A stretch of 64,000 nt of DNA from Miscanthus floridulus (lineage: Eukaryota; Streptophyta; Magnoliopsida; Poales; Poaceae): contig NC_089593.1 in the NCBI RefSeq assembly GCF_019320115.1, forward strand, positions 17,840,870-17,904,869. The letters are read 5' to 3'. Shown piece after piece: positions 1-11,125 of this stretch; the stretch's first letter is position 1, and every line of letters starts with the position of its first letter. Below the pieces are notes generated by a model. It was given only the letters and a program-made list of their open reading frames with translations, had not been told where the DNA came from and did no database searches. The position numbers were made by a program, and so were the translations under genes.

Positions 1-1153
1 GTAGTGTTTCCATCTGTGTCGATTAAGGACCGACCGTTGTTGGGCCTCGAGTCATGTTGAACGCATGCCTTACATTTAGCTGGCCAGATAAAGTACCTTC
101 CGACCATGAAGCTGGGAGATTATTCGGGCCGAGTAGATTGCCCGCAACGCACTGTGCCGGAGCAGGTGTGGTAGGACACGGGGGCGAGATGATAAGACCA
201 AAGTGCAGTCGGTCGGCCCCCGGGTACATGTGGTTCCTAGCAAACTCGAGATTCCTGGATAGTTGACTCGGTGATCAATATCTCACTTTAGCGGGTGAGT
301 GAGGTTTGTGTAAGGAATAAATCACCAGCTGGTTAGGAATCGATTCGAATCGCCATCGCTCCTGGATAGTGAGCACTTGACTTGAGTTACTTCATCGTAG
401 TAAATGTTTATGGAACACTTGGACAGTTATAGTGAATATGACAGTATGGAAGTTGTTTAATGATCATTGGTTATCATTATCTGCTTAATCACATGTTTGC
501 TCTAGTATAGGTGCAAATCTAGTCGATAGGTTAATAATAATTAACTTGACAATAATGCTTTTAGAAAGGTTCTTGAAATGCTAAAAATGCTTCTTTTGCA
601 AATGAGTCAGCTACCCTACTATAAAGCCCTTCATAATCCTTGGTGTCATTTATTTTCGGTTATGTCGGGTAAGTCTAGCTGAGTACCTTCTCGTACTCAG
701 GGTTTTATTCCCACTTGTTGCAGATGGGCAGATGTATTACTGGCTACTGTATCAACTGCCTTTATCCTGCGATGGGTGATGCTTAGGACCATGGGCATGG
801 TCATTCCTTACGTCTCGTCTGATGCTTTTGTTGGAGATGATCATTCGCTGGCACTATATTTGAACTCCGCGTGAGTGTGTGTGTGGTTTGAACAAATGGC
901 TTCCGCTACTTTTATTCGAACTGGTTTTGTAATAACTATGTTGAAACTCTGATGTATCTGAGATTGCGAACTTTTATGTAATATGTGATGGTGACCGCTA
1001 AACTTATTACGATCTTGGCTGGAATGGAAGTTGGTTTGAAATCCTTCGTGATTTCACGGACTACCGGGTTATACGGGCTTAAGTTTGCTAAATCGTCTGC
1101 TCTGGCGGATGATTTTCTTACTTAATTTCGTATAATTGGTCGGTTCTGTTATA
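1..1153 (+). repeat. 3' part of an LTR, possibly Tekay/Del-like Gypsy
   Basis: This stretch has no open gene and reads like the 3' part of a long LTR cut by the window edge. It ends at 1153 in TGTTATA, where an LTR would normally end in TGTTACA, so the terminal CA may have mutated to TA. Directly after it the sequence switches to a GC-rich coiled-coil coding region of another element. The assignment to the chromovirus (Tekay/Del) type rests on resemblance to familiar grass LTR ends and is uncertain. The left end and its target duplication lie outside the window. Confidence 0.45.
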
Positions 1154-1171
1154 GTTTTTAGCATGCTTGCC

Positions 1172-2377
1172 TTTTGTAGGAGATAAGGAAGACGTCGTCC
1201 CGCAAGTCCCACTTCCTCCGATTAGAGTACGCCCGGATGGCCAAGCTCGAGCGTCGGGCGGAGTCTGCTTGCCGTGAGTCCCAGGACCGGGCGGCCGAGG
1301 CGGCCACGGCGTAGGCGGAGGGTCAGCGTGCGGAGGAGCGGGCGACTGCGGCCGAGCAAGGGCTTGAGGCGGCAAGGGCCCGCCAGACAGAGACTGAGGC
1401 GGAGTTGCGGGCATCCCTGGCGAACACCGAGGTGGCGCTTCAGGAGGCTTTGGCAGCCCTTGATCGGGAGCGCGCCGCCCTAGAGTTGGCGGAGAAGGCC
1501 CTAGAGGTGGAGCGGAGGGCCCGGTCGGAGGCGGATCGAGAGGTGCTCGCGCTCCGGGGCCGGGTGATGGAGACATAGGATGCGAGTGCCTAGCTGCATG
1601 AGCAGGTGGCTCGGCTATGCGAGCAGGTGGCTTGGTAGGTGGAGGATCTTTCCACCCTTGAGGCTTCTCGCATCGGTACGTACCTTTTTTGTTTTCTTGT
1701 TGTGTTGGCTTTTCCCTCAGCCTATTTCTGAGCTCGTTGCTCTTCTTGCAGAGCGGGGCGGAAAAGTGGAGGTGCTGGAGTGGGACCTGGAGACGACCAA
1801 GGCAATGCTTGGCCGGAATACGAAGGAACTGGCCAAGTCCCATGAGGAGCGTCGTGCTCTTAAGGGGGATCTTGACCAGATCCGCAATGTTGCCCAGCAC
1901 GTTGTCTCGGAGATCTTTGGGTCAGTGCCGAGCACCAGCGCACCTGCTGTCCAGCTGGCGGAGGTCTCGGGGGAGGTCTGGGATCTTATCAGGTCCGAGT
2001 TGTTATACGGGGTGTCAGGGGTGCTGACCGTGGTGGGGACGCACCATCTGCACCTGGACTTTGCCACCATCTGTAGCGGATACGCTGAAGGCATGAGCAT
2101 GGCGGACATCCAGTCGATCGAGGAGAGCTTGCTGCTGCACGCACGGTCGGTGGCAGACCAAGTCTCCGCTGAGTGGGTGATGGACGTCCGCCGTGAAGAC
2201 CTGGCCAAAAGCACGCATGGAGAGGATGCTGTAGAGCTTTCGGATGGCGAAGAGCCTGGGTCAGAGGTGAATGTCACCCCGGTCTTGGCCAAGCCGGATG
2301 CCGTGCCGTCGGGAAGTGAGCAGCTCGCACCTTTGTCAGTTGCACCATCGTCGAATGTCGCCGGGCCGGCCCAGTAG
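1172..2377 (+). pseudogene. Antisense coiled-coil ORF of Tat-lineage retrotransposon, C-terminal part
   Basis: Two exons are visible. Exon 1 (about 1172-1675) is Ala/Glu/Arg-rich with heptad-like spacing and forms a long coiled coil. The intron 1676-1751 starts GTACGT and ends TTGCAG; the split codon G|AG rejoins in frame. Exon 2 (1752-2377) continues with ERGGKVEVLEWDLE and ends in an acidic, Ser-rich tail at a TAG. Exon 1 holds four in-frame TAG codons, near 1312, 1576, 1591 and 1636, each where a CAG glutamine codon would fit. This matches the C-terminal half of proteins annotated in grasses as putative gypsy-type transposon (PF04195 family). The N-terminal domain is missing to the left. 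It runs opposite to the LTR at 4689-5956, as the antisense ORF of Tat elements does. Not functional here. Confidence 0.65.
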
Positions 2378-3359
2378 CATGTAAAATAATAGTAGTTTAG
2401 TGGAAGTAGATAGTTTTAAGTTTGTGGGGGAAGCCCCCATATAAAACATTCATGTGCTTAACAGTTATAATGGTATTTTGTTTTCTATGATGGAGTCACT
2501 CCGCTCGAGGAAGCTTGTTCCCTTTCGTTCCTTAGTTTTCCCTTAGCATAATTTTGTTTTTTAGTTCTTTCTTTCTCGTACCTGCCCGTTAGTTCCATAG
2601 GTTGTGACCTTGTGAGCCTGGGGCATGGCCCGCGAGGCTCAGCTGTTCGTAACCGTAGGAAAGAGCGAGGTGCGATCAGTCGGAATTTTTAAAGCAAAGC
2701 TACGTATGGTAAATTAAAGGAATGAACTACCCCTTCGTTAGGGTAGGAAGGAATTTCTTCATACAATAGTAAACAAAAAGGAGAGGTAGTAGTACCCCCT
2801 AGTGGAGCCCCCAAGCGCCCTGAGCCGAAAAACGTTCGGGTCGGGGTGCTCTTACAGGAGCGTACGTTAAGTAAATAATGGTAAGACTAAGACTTAGGGG
2901 AAAAGAAAAATGACATAGGTGTTCCAAGGTGCTTGGTGAGAGCGTCGTCATCGTTATCCTTCAGTCAGTAGGCATCCGGTCGGACCACTTCGCCCTTCAG
3001 TTGTCTGGATCCCTATCCACTGCGCCCCCTTCTTCGGCCGCTGCCTCTTCTCCTTTTTCTTGGCCTGCCAGCCTACCTCAGTAGGTGCTTGAGGAGCAGG
3101 CAGTCCTTGTAGAGGTGGTTCATGGGGTAGTCATGGTTGGTGCATGGATTCTCCATGAGCTCGTGGAAGTGGACGGAGGGGCCCTGCTGGGGCGGCGTGC
3201 CCGCATGATCAGCCATGGCGACCAACGCGGAGTTGGCCGGTTGGCGGCGATTCTTTCTATTCTTTTTCCCCTCTGAGTGGAGGGGCCCTCGTCTTGATCC
3301 TAGTGCTTGGCCTTTCCTTTGCCGTGTCCTCCATTGAAGCGCGGTGGGAACGGCGCTTG
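2378..3359 (-). other. Non-coding interior of the Tat-lineage remnant
   Basis: No supportable gene. The stretch holds short GC-rich motifs, among them a GGGGGAAGCCCCC palindrome near 2427, and short ORFs with no recognisable domain. By position it links the end of the antisense ORF to the gag remnant. In a full element pol would lie here, so it marks the deletion or lack of pol. Confidence 0.4.
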
Positions 3360-4640
3360 CTAGAGGTGTTGGGCGAAGGTCGGTGGCCCTGGGCTATCAG
3401 GGCTGGGACTCCGATCGACGCTGCACGTGCCTCGGTTCGGTCCGAGGCGTGCGTAGATAGGCAGTTGGCACGGAGCGGTCATCAAGTCAAGACGAGGTGT
3501 CGTTGTGGCTTCCTGTGCCACACTTGGTGGTTGTGGTGGTGATAGGGCATAGTGCCCCATCTGCTGCGTCTCTGTTCCCTGGATGGGGAGCGAGGTCGCG
3601 AGTCGGCGTTGCGATATGGAGCTCTCCGCTTGTTGAACGGCGGTGGTCTCCACCAGTGCCCGGAGGTTCTGGTGGATCGCCTGTTCGCGAGGGTCGTTCG
3701 GCTCGGACAAGCTGCGCAGGAGCATTACCGCGACGGTAATGTTTTGGCTAGCCCGAGCGAACTACGGGGGATCGGTTCCCCTATACGGGGTGTTGCGCTG
3801 GACCCGACGGGCATGACCCCGGGCGCCGTTTGCCGGTCTATGTGCATGGGGCGCAGCGTGGTGCACCGAGCACGCTAGCGCAGTTGGTGGCTGATGCGGC
3901 CACTGTCGTTGTAGATCCTCCCCGTGCTCATGCGTGAGCTCGGGGGTCTCCGCATGAGGGCCCGGAGGGGTGTGAGTCCATGCAGACTCTGTTACCCCTA
4001 GCGACTATTCCAGAGCATCCATCATAGCACACTCGCAAGACAGACGGTGGCTTGGTGCCACGTCGCCGATGCTGGAGTCGTCACTCCTGACATCGTCGTC
4101 CATGAAGTCAGATAGCTGGGACCGTAGCCTGCCATCCCCATGAGTTCAGACGTGAGAGGGGGTGGCGCCGGCATCCGCTGGAACCCTCGGGTGTACGTGT
4201 CCATGGGAGACACGAGGCCATGGGGGAACCGGCCATATGGCGGCTACGACGGGGACAACGGTAACCCACCGGGTATTTGGCGGAAGATAGAACGTAGTAA
4301 GTAAATAACAGCATGTATATTACTCACAGCGGGGGTTGAGCAGAGAATTTGCTTGGGATGAAGCGCAGATGCCGCGCCGTCGATGTCGCGCGTCCCGGAG
4401 TCGATGGAGGGTGACCCTTTGACGGGTGCTGGAACATGCGCCTCCTCGCGGAGGTGGAGTACGCCGAACCGGTCGGTGATGAAGTCTAGGCTTCCGAAGC
4501 GGAAGGCCTAGGAAGGCTCGAAGACGGGTGGAACCCGCATCCCGGTGGGCGAGAGTGTGGGAAATTCCATCGAGCCAAAGCGAATCGTATCGCCCGAGCC
4601 CGCCACGGTGGGGGTGGCGGAAAAATGGGCCATCCGATTA
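3360..4640 (-). pseudogene. gag N-terminal remnant of the Tat-lineage element
   Basis: Read on the minus strand away from the primer-binding-like site, this gives broken reading frames of the variable N-terminal gag type. One has FRFGSLDFITDRFGVLHLRE near 4440-4500. Another, at 4022-4213, is rich in Pro, Met and Thr. A third, at 3360-3725, is Gln/Ser/Pro-rich and contains NDPREQAIHQNLRALV. Stops and frameshifts separate the pieces, and the conserved gag core seen in the element at 35-47 kb is absent. The call depends mainly on position between primer site and antisense ORF, so it is moderate at best. Confidence 0.4.
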
Positions 4641-4666
4641 CCAAAATAGTGTTGAACATACAGTGT

Positions 4667-4688
4667 CTTCCCCACGGACGGCGCCAAC
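4667..4688 (-). promoter_or_regulatory. Primer-binding-like site next to the 5' LTR
   Basis: Immediately inside the LTR the minus strand reads TTGGCGCCGTCCGTGGGGAA, of the form TGGCGCC..GTGGGGA common at this position in plant Gypsy elements. It fixes the element's orientation as minus: this LTR is the 5' LTR and the body lies at lower coordinates. The matching tRNA was not checked. Confidence 0.6.
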
Positions 4689-5956
4689 TGTCGATACAGA
4701 AAGTGACCAACTAGTAAATATTTGTAGTTTTGCTGCATGTTGTGATCGGAGGTGGCCTAGCACTCAATGACACGGGATTTATACTGGTTCAGGTAACATG
4801 CCCTACGTCCAGTGTGGGTCGATCGGTGACTTTATTCCCAAGCCCATGTGCTCAAAGTCTATAGTGGGGTTACAAACGAGAGAGAGAGAGAGATGGGGTG
4901 CCCGGTCGGTCCAGTCGGAAGGGCCGAGATCGATGGGAGCTATGCTATGAACGAAGTGTCCAAGCATGTGCTTGAGGGGTTGCGAGCTATCGATCTAATG
5001 AACCTGAACTTGAAGAAGTCGACTTGGGTTAACCATCTGTGTTTGGAGGGAGCACATCCCCTTTTATAGAAGAAGGGGATGGCTTTACAAGTGAGAGAGA
5101 GAGAGAGAGAGTGCGGACATTTCTAAGCCTTGTTGCCCACGCCGATGGGGACGGGACAATGGTGGGTGCCCGCAATACTGTTGATGTCACTGTAGAATGT
5201 CAGGTACATGTGGGAGGTTGAGCTGCTTTCTTCAAGACTGGAGGACGTCGGTACTTGCAAAAATGTTGTCTCGCCGACTGGAGGCATGGCTTTACCATGT
5301 TCACCTGGTACGATGAATTTCGGCACCCATAATACTATTGATGCCCAGAGGCACGTGGGGGTCTTACCGTACGGGTGTTTTGACCGGCGCCTACAATACT
5401 GTAGAGGTAAATGTTGGTGCCTATAATACTATTTGTGGCAGGGTGGTTGTAAAGCACTGTTCCGTAGGGTATGGTCCCTGGTGTTGTGGTTTGACTTGCG
5501 AGCCCCGTCTTGCCTTCCTTAGTACGCCTTCTGGTTCTTTCCGAGCGGGCGTCCCCGGTTGGATGGGCCCAGTCGGTACTGGCACGCCAGTCGAAGAATA
5601 GTGATAGGCAGGGTTTTCTATGAACCTCGGTCGGAGACACGAGGTCGGAGTCGGAGGCGGTCCTCGGGCTAGGCTTTCCGGGTGGAGGCCGTGCTAAGCC
5701 GGGTGGAGGCCGTGCTAAGGCGGCTGGGGCCTGACGCTAGCGCTCCGATCGGAGAGGCCGTTCAGAGTTGGCCTGAGCCTGAGCTAGTGCTCCGGTCGAA
5801 AAGATGGGCCGAAGGCGGCCAGGGCCTGAAGTGAGTGCTCCGGTCTGTTGAATTTAGACTCTTGGGCCGGTCCAGAAGAAAAAAAGGCCGTCCTCCTGGG
5901 CCGAGCCCTGGCGTGGAAGCCGGTCTCCGAGGGACCCTGGGTTTATGAACCTGACA
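4689..5956 (-). repeat. 5' LTR of Tat-lineage Gypsy element (1268 bp)
   Basis: The plus strand starts TGTCGATACAGAAAGTGACC and ends ...GAACCTGACA, giving TG...CA ends. A TATA-like TATAAAA lies on the minus strand near 5060-5066, so transcription would run leftward. (GA)n runs occur near 4871 and 5093. The same family recurs as a solo LTR in opposite orientation at 50672-51899, which shares the start, the end, the TATA region and the stretch around GGTTTATACTGGTTCAGG. The two copies define both LTR ends independently. Confidence 0.85.
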
Positions 5957-6470
5957 GAAGCTAAAAGGCAAGTTTTATAGGACGGCGATTAGACCTGCTA
6001 TGTTGTATGGTGCAGATTGTTGGCCTATGAAAAGACGACATGTTCAACAGATAAATGTCGTGAAAATGCATATGTTGCGTTGGATTTGCGGTCATACAAG
6101 AAGGGATTGAGTTCAGAATGATGATATGCATGATAGATTAAGGGTAGCACCAATTGAAGAAAAGCTTGTCCAACACCGGTTGAGATGGTTTGGACATGTC
6201 CAACGGAGACCTCCAGAGGCACCGGTGCATAGTGGAATCCTAAGCCAGGATAGTAACGTGAAGAGAGGCAGAGGAAGACCGAAGTTGACTTGGGTAGAGG
6301 CAATAAAAGGAGACTTGAAAGGATGGAATATACCTAAAGACTTAGCCTTAGATAGGAGTGCTTGTAAGACAGCTATTCATGTGCCTAAACCTTGATTGCT
6401 TCTGCTGAGTTTCAACTCTAGCCTACCCCAACTTGTTTGGGACTTAAAGGCTTTGTTGTTGTTGTTGTAC
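5957..6470 (+). mobile_element. RTE-type LINE, 3' end with C-terminal ORF2 fragment
   Basis: The reading frame starts at the junction with the LTR (KLKGKFYRTA) and continues through LRWICGHTRRD, an in-frame stop near 6108, then LVQHRLRWFGHVQRRPPEAP and RGRGRPKLTW, ending TGA near 6393. This is the conserved C-terminal region of plant RTE (BovB-like) reverse transcriptase proteins. The 3'UTR ends CTACCCCAACTTGTTTGGGA, followed by a GTT microsatellite tail at about 6453-6468, the usual RTE end instead of poly(A). The 5' part is missing because the Gypsy LTR begins exactly here; the rest may lie beyond the left edge. Not functional. Confidence 0.8.
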
Positions 6471-7491
6471 TCACCTATGTCATTATGAAAAAACGATGTA
6501 GTATGTCCCTCAATTTGCATCTAAAGTACCACCTTCTCGTTATTATAGGAATTCAAAGTAATCTAAAGTAATTCTCTATATTCGCATATAAATTAACTGC
6601 TACTACTATTATTAGGAAAAAAATCAACCTACTCTCCAATGTATATCCTTCTAAATTATTCACTTAATCCTATGTCTTAACTAAATATATATTAAACATG
6701 TATATGTATACGATATAAAAGAGAGAAAATAGGGAGCTGCTGCCCAAATTAATACACGAACCCCTCCAACACAGTAACACTTACATATATCGCTTAACAA
6801 GAAATTTCGCTTGAATACTTTAAGCTTAACAAGAAATTGTTAATTCCTATATGAATAACACGAAGTTCCCATGTTTGAAAACAAATCGAATACTCAGTGT
6901 TACGTAATATTGCTAAGCATCAGGCACGGCACCCGCCCCACTTTTTTTGTTTTTTTGCCCTTTTTTAAAAGTTTTTTACAAATATGCCCCTGGAGGTATG
7001 CTTTTAAAATCTAGACCCTTAGCTCGGCACCATCGTTAGTGGCACCGAGCTTACAAGTTTCAGCGCCAAAGGATTTGACGCCTAGGTCGAGGCCACGTTA
7101 GTGGCGTGGACACTGATCTGGCAGGCAGCACGACGCCGGGGTTATTGGCGCCGAGCTTGGCGCCGTGGTTATTGGCGTCGTTCTCGGCGCCAAGATCTAT
7201 AGTGCCGAGGTGGTCTTTTAACCTGGCACCCAACCTTCCTGCCCGGGCCTTCTTCCTCTTCTTTCCCCTCCTCTTAGATTTTTCTCTCCCTACTTTGCCC
7301 TACCTCATGAATCGGCATATTGGACCTTGGAAACTTTGATTTGATCCGTAGATCTTTGAGAGCAAGGTATCCTCACTCCCTTCTAGTTTTTTCACATCGA
7401 TTCAATATATATTAGTCAGATTTTTCAACTTAAGAATCGTCATTACTTATGGTTTCATACAATTTTAATATTTATATTATACAACCGTAGG
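6471..7491. other. AT-rich spacer with GGCGCC-rich block
   Basis: No gene seen at 6471-6930, which is AT-rich. At about 7010-7220 the motif TTGGCGCCGAGC and variants recur several times in both orientations. Such blocks are common upstream of transposon-borne ORFs in grasses, and here the block precedes the zinc-finger ORF at 7492, so it may be a subterminal or promoter part of that element. No clean terminal repeats were found. Confidence 0.35.
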
Positions 7492-8204
7492 ATGCCAAGG
7501 CGTGGAAAAGCTAGCAAACCAAGGTAACCTTAGCACACGTTGTTATGTTATGGGTTCATTGTTGTGGATCAAATGGGAAACCCTAGGTGTAGGGTTTAAT
7601 ATTAATTGCTTTCGGTTCTTAGAATGAAAATGGCTAAATTATAGTTATGGCCGGATGACTGGAAATGCCTTCGACCCATTGCCTCTGCCTAGTAGTGTTC
7701 CAGTGCCCATGTGCTTTTACGGTGATCCTTACAAGGTAGCCAAGTCCGATGAAGAGGACACGTATAGGCAGAGGTATTGGATGTGTTTCAATTTTGCGTT
7801 TGAGCCTATACTTCGTCAACGCCGCATTAACAAGATGGTGAGGAATTGATGTTGTGTAATAATTATTTTGTGTCATATGACATCTTACATGATTTTTTTG
7901 TTTTGTAACAATTACATTTGTTGCAGACCCTTCCACCGCTTTATAATTTTGAGTAGTGGATCGACACTGAGATCGAGCCTGAAGATAAGGAATGGATGCA
8001 GAACTGTTGCGGTGGAAGGTAGAGGACAAGGAGATGATGGAGAAGAGACGCAGAGAGGAGGCTGCAGAAAAGGAGCACAAGGAAGAGGAGAAAAGGAGGC
8101 GTGTTGCTGCGTACAGGGAGGAGAGGGAGAAGAAGCTTGAGGGTGCACACCGAGCAAAAACAACGATGGAGGAGAATCTTGATGCCCTGAGGAAGAGAAA
8201 GTAG
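7492..8204 (+). pseudogene. GRF-type zinc-finger ORF, transposon-associated, decayed
   Basis: Exon 1 starts at ATG 7492 (MPRRGKASKPR) and runs into a GTAACC donor. Exon 2 (about 7648-7840) has GNAFDPLPLPSSVPVPMCF, then a finger-like segment with RQRYWMCFNFAFEP. An intron with donor GTGAGG ends at TTGCAG near 7926. Exon 3 continues with LPPLYNFE and, in a shifted frame at 7992-8204, a Lys/Glu/Arg-rich coiled coil ending KRK. Expected metal-binding cysteines are replaced: MCFYGDPYKV has Tyr at two places where the family has Cys. A stop follows YNFE, and a frameshift separates the coiled coil. Such GRF-finger ORFs are frequent in grass genomes, usually in DNA-transposon context. Probably non-functional. 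Confidence 0.55.
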
Positions 8205-8549
8205 CCACGTTGCACTCAGTAATCTCCATTACTTGCTAGTTCTATGGTTTATTCATGAACAATGTTGTCTATTGTTCGACTTTTCATTGTGTTGTCATGT
8301 AATGCACTTTAAGTATGGGCATGCTTAGGTCATGTACTGCGTTATTTAGTTTGTCGGCACGTACTTCTAGTATTATTATGTTGTTTAATGTGTCATAGTA
8401 TTGGACTTTTCATTATGTAGTTATTTTTATTATTTGTGGTCATAATATTCAGTTTAATATTGCAGACGTAGTGAAATGTGATCACGTGCTACAAACAAAA
8501 CCTAACGAAGTAGGACATTATATAATTCAACACACAAAACACATGAAAT

Positions 8550-8735
8550 GGCAAGTGAGAACATGTACCGAACTAGGGTACAGAGGTCCTGAACTAAACC
8601 TAACATGCCTTAGGTAATTGAAGCGAACAACAAGCACACGAAATAGCATGTGAGAACATGTACCAAACAAGGGTACATAGTTCCTTCAACTAAACCTAAC
8701 ATGCCTTAGGTAATTAAACCAAACAACAAACACAT
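8550..8735. repeat. Two tandem copies of a ~95-bp unit
   Basis: GTGAGAACATGTACC occurs at 8555 and 8650, and CTAAACCTAACATGCCTTAGG at about 8594 and 8689, each 95 bp apart. The copies differ by scattered substitutions. The unit lies between the two convergent zinc-finger ORFs and has no coding content that I can see. Confidence 0.7.
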
Positions 8736-8766
8736 GGATGTGCCATGTGAATAAGATAGGGCCATC

Positions 8767-9530
8767 CTAGTAGTGTAGCCACATAGCAAATTGTGTTGCA
8801 CCTTCTCCATAGTAGCCTCTCATTGTTGGTGGTGGTGGTAGCGGGGGTGACAGTGGAGGCCCCTTGTTCTTGTGATTAGGGTAGGTGCAACATGGATTAT
8901 TTGCAGAGTGCCTCCTGTGAACTTGCACCATTGTTGTTGTCGTCGTCTTCGTCTTCCTTGTACCCGCTGCTATCTTTCCTTTGTAGATCGAAGATTTGGT
9001 CCTGCAGGTAGTAGATGTACTGCTAATGCGGATAAATTAGTCGAGAATCGACCCACCTAGTGAACCCATAGTTTTATTCGGACTCAGAAGACTACAATAA
9101 GTATATCATATGAGTTGTAAGGGTATTTGAGAAACATATTTAACAAACGAAATGCAATAGCAATTACCCATACTCGCGGACATTTGAAGAAGCGACGACC
9201 TCCGTTGATCCCCTCGGTGAACATCTGCACTAAGCAGTCCTCACCATGCATGCATTTTGTCAATCTTCCTTCCAGTTATCGTATCCTCTAAGAGGGCACT
9301 CTTTAGTGAAATCACTCTTGCTCTCGGGGGGAAACTGATACACTGGTTTCTCAAAGAAATCAGGCCCCAGAGACCCCTCCCACACAATGAGAGTTCCCTT
9401 CGTCCCCCCCCCCTCCTCTCCCACTCTCGAAACCTTTTCCTCTAGATGACCCTCCAGATATTCCTACTCCAACGAAACCGAATACTAATTTGGTTTTCCT
9501 TTTGGTTAGCAATGCATCCTCGAATGCATA
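8767..9530 (-). pseudogene. Second GRF-type zinc-finger ORF, transposon-associated, decayed
   Basis: Read leftward, the minus strand gives a finger-like segment near 9165-9245 (KCMHGEDCLVQMFTEG, then GGRRFFKCPR) with the C-x-H/C...C...FFKCP pattern of GRF fingers. An intron-like gap follows, then YLQDQIFDLQRKDSSG with an acidic Asp/Glu run near 8920-9020, and a Pro-rich tail ending GEGATQFAMWLHY and TAG at 8767-8769. Frameshifts and stops lie upstream of the finger and near 8900. It converges on the finger ORF at 7492-8204. The pair may be the remains of one DNA transposon, but no terminal repeats could be assigned. Confidence 0.5.
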
Positions 9531-11125
9531 TATATAGGTGGAGGTAGGTTTGCTAGCCGTTGTATTGTGTTGTAAATGCTCCTGGAAAGTCTACTCAGAA
9601 TCACTGGAAAAACCTACATCGTAGGACACTAGAGAGCCTAGATTCCATGACTGAAAAGCCTATTCGATTTCAGACTTCAATCACTATTTCGAAGGACACT
9701 GAAAAGTCTATTCGACGGTGACATGACAAATCACTATAAATGCTACATTATTTTACTAACTGCAGTTGGAGACGATGACATAAACGTACCTGCCCGCTAG
9801 TCTACTTCGCTGCTGCTCAATGGCTCAGTGCTTGGCCACTCGCATGCAAGATTGGCTCACATGCATGCAATGTACGTAATCACGTTCAGTTCTTTTGCAT
9901 AAAATGGAAGGATAGAAAAGAAAATCTCAACCAATATGGTACATAATCATGCTCGGTTCTTTTGCATGAAAGAAAAGATAATCTCAACCAATGCGGTAGG
10001 CCGAGAGGCATACATGCATACTCATAACAAAAAAACAAATTGATTACTTAATGAACCAGAAAAACTAATGGCACTGATTAATATGTACTTTAGGCAGAAA
10101 AATTCGGCAAAATTTCCCCTATTTTTTTATGCAATCCATACATAAATATGAGATGAATATTTAACCTCAATACAACAAGTTCAAACATACAATATTTATT
10201 TTAGTTCTCAAGCCCGCTCTAAAATATTTATTTTAGCTATTTTATAGTAAAACTATACGGGTGGCCCATCGAGGCCTAGGCCTGGCTCGAGCTTGTCCCA
10301 AAATTTTGAGTCCGACGGGGTTTTTTTTGCCTGTTTTTTTCATCCTAGCCCCCTAAAATGCTCAGGTCTAGTTCCACCCTATCGTCTAGAGTAATGAGGG
10401 GCAAGGAGTCATTTTGTGTGCACATGTTGACTAGACTCCACGGTGGTAAGCGGACGTGACGCGCCACATGCGTAAAAATAGCAAATGTTTTTTTTTTAAA
10501 TTTCTATATTGTGTTTTAGTGAAAAAAAAACACATGGATTTTTCTTGTGACCAGAGCGAACCCGCGGGCTGCGGCCGGCCGGCTCCGGTATCACAGGCAC
10601 CGCCGCACTGATTCCAATACCGCGGCGCCTCTTGCCGGTGGAGTCCTCAGGCAGTGTACGCACAGCAGCACGTACGGTGTCAGTCACGGACAGCAGCACG
10701 TACGGCGCACGGGCACAGCTCAGCAGCCAGCCCGCGAGCCGCTCGTAGCCGTCGGTGAGTGTTTGACTACTGCATTCAACGGACACACCCATTTGTCCTC
10801 TTGTTCTTGTATAAAAAAAAATTGTTTCTCGTAATCTTCGAATTTGTGATCTTGTAATTTGTGATTGTCTGGAGGTAGAAGAAGGCTGGAGGTAGAAGGA
10901 GGATGGAGACTGTTGGATTTTAATTCTATGGTGAAAAAAAATTCATGTGTTGAAACTACGTAAAACACATGGTTATTGGGTAGACAAACTTTTTTGTAAA
11001 GGCAATGCTAAGAGTGATATTTGATAGGTGTTGTTTTTCATAATGATAAAAAAGATGATGCAAAAAAAATTGATAAAAAGATAATTTTTGCTTTCTCTTG
11101 TTTTTAGGGTCATCGACTCCCAATT
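9531..11125. other. Intergenic, with an ~80-bp diverged duplication
   Basis: No gene is supportable. Around 9868-9990 two diverged copies share GTACGTAATCACG/GTACATAATCATG, TTCTTTTGCAT and AATCTCAACCAAT. A degenerate motif (CACTGAAAAGTCTATTCGA and variants) recurs at 9600-9720. GC content rises at 10550-10750, but the ORFs there lack recognisable domains. Confidence 0.4.

Larger units (their letters stand above)
1154..5956 (-). mobile_element. Tat-lineage Gypsy LTR retrotransposon remnant (minus strand)
   Basis: The element reads right to left: 5' LTR at 4689-5956, primer-binding-like site next to it, gag remnants at about 3360-4640, then an ORF in opposite orientation at 1172-2377. No reverse transcriptase, RNase H or integrase can be found, so the copy has lost pol or was always non-autonomous. 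An antisense ORF after pol is a known trait of the Tat lineage of plant Gypsy elements. The far end appears cut off by the LTR at 1-1153. On the right it abuts an RTE LINE coding region at 5957, which suggests insertion into that LINE. Confidence 0.7.

Noticed and set aside
1118..1900. 260-codon Pro-rich minus-strand ORF
   Set aside because: It is the complement of the GC-rich coiled-coil ORF on the plus strand; composition alone keeps it open and no domain is visible.
6453..6470. GTT microsatellite as an independent repeat
   Set aside because: It is the usual tail of the RTE element that ends here.
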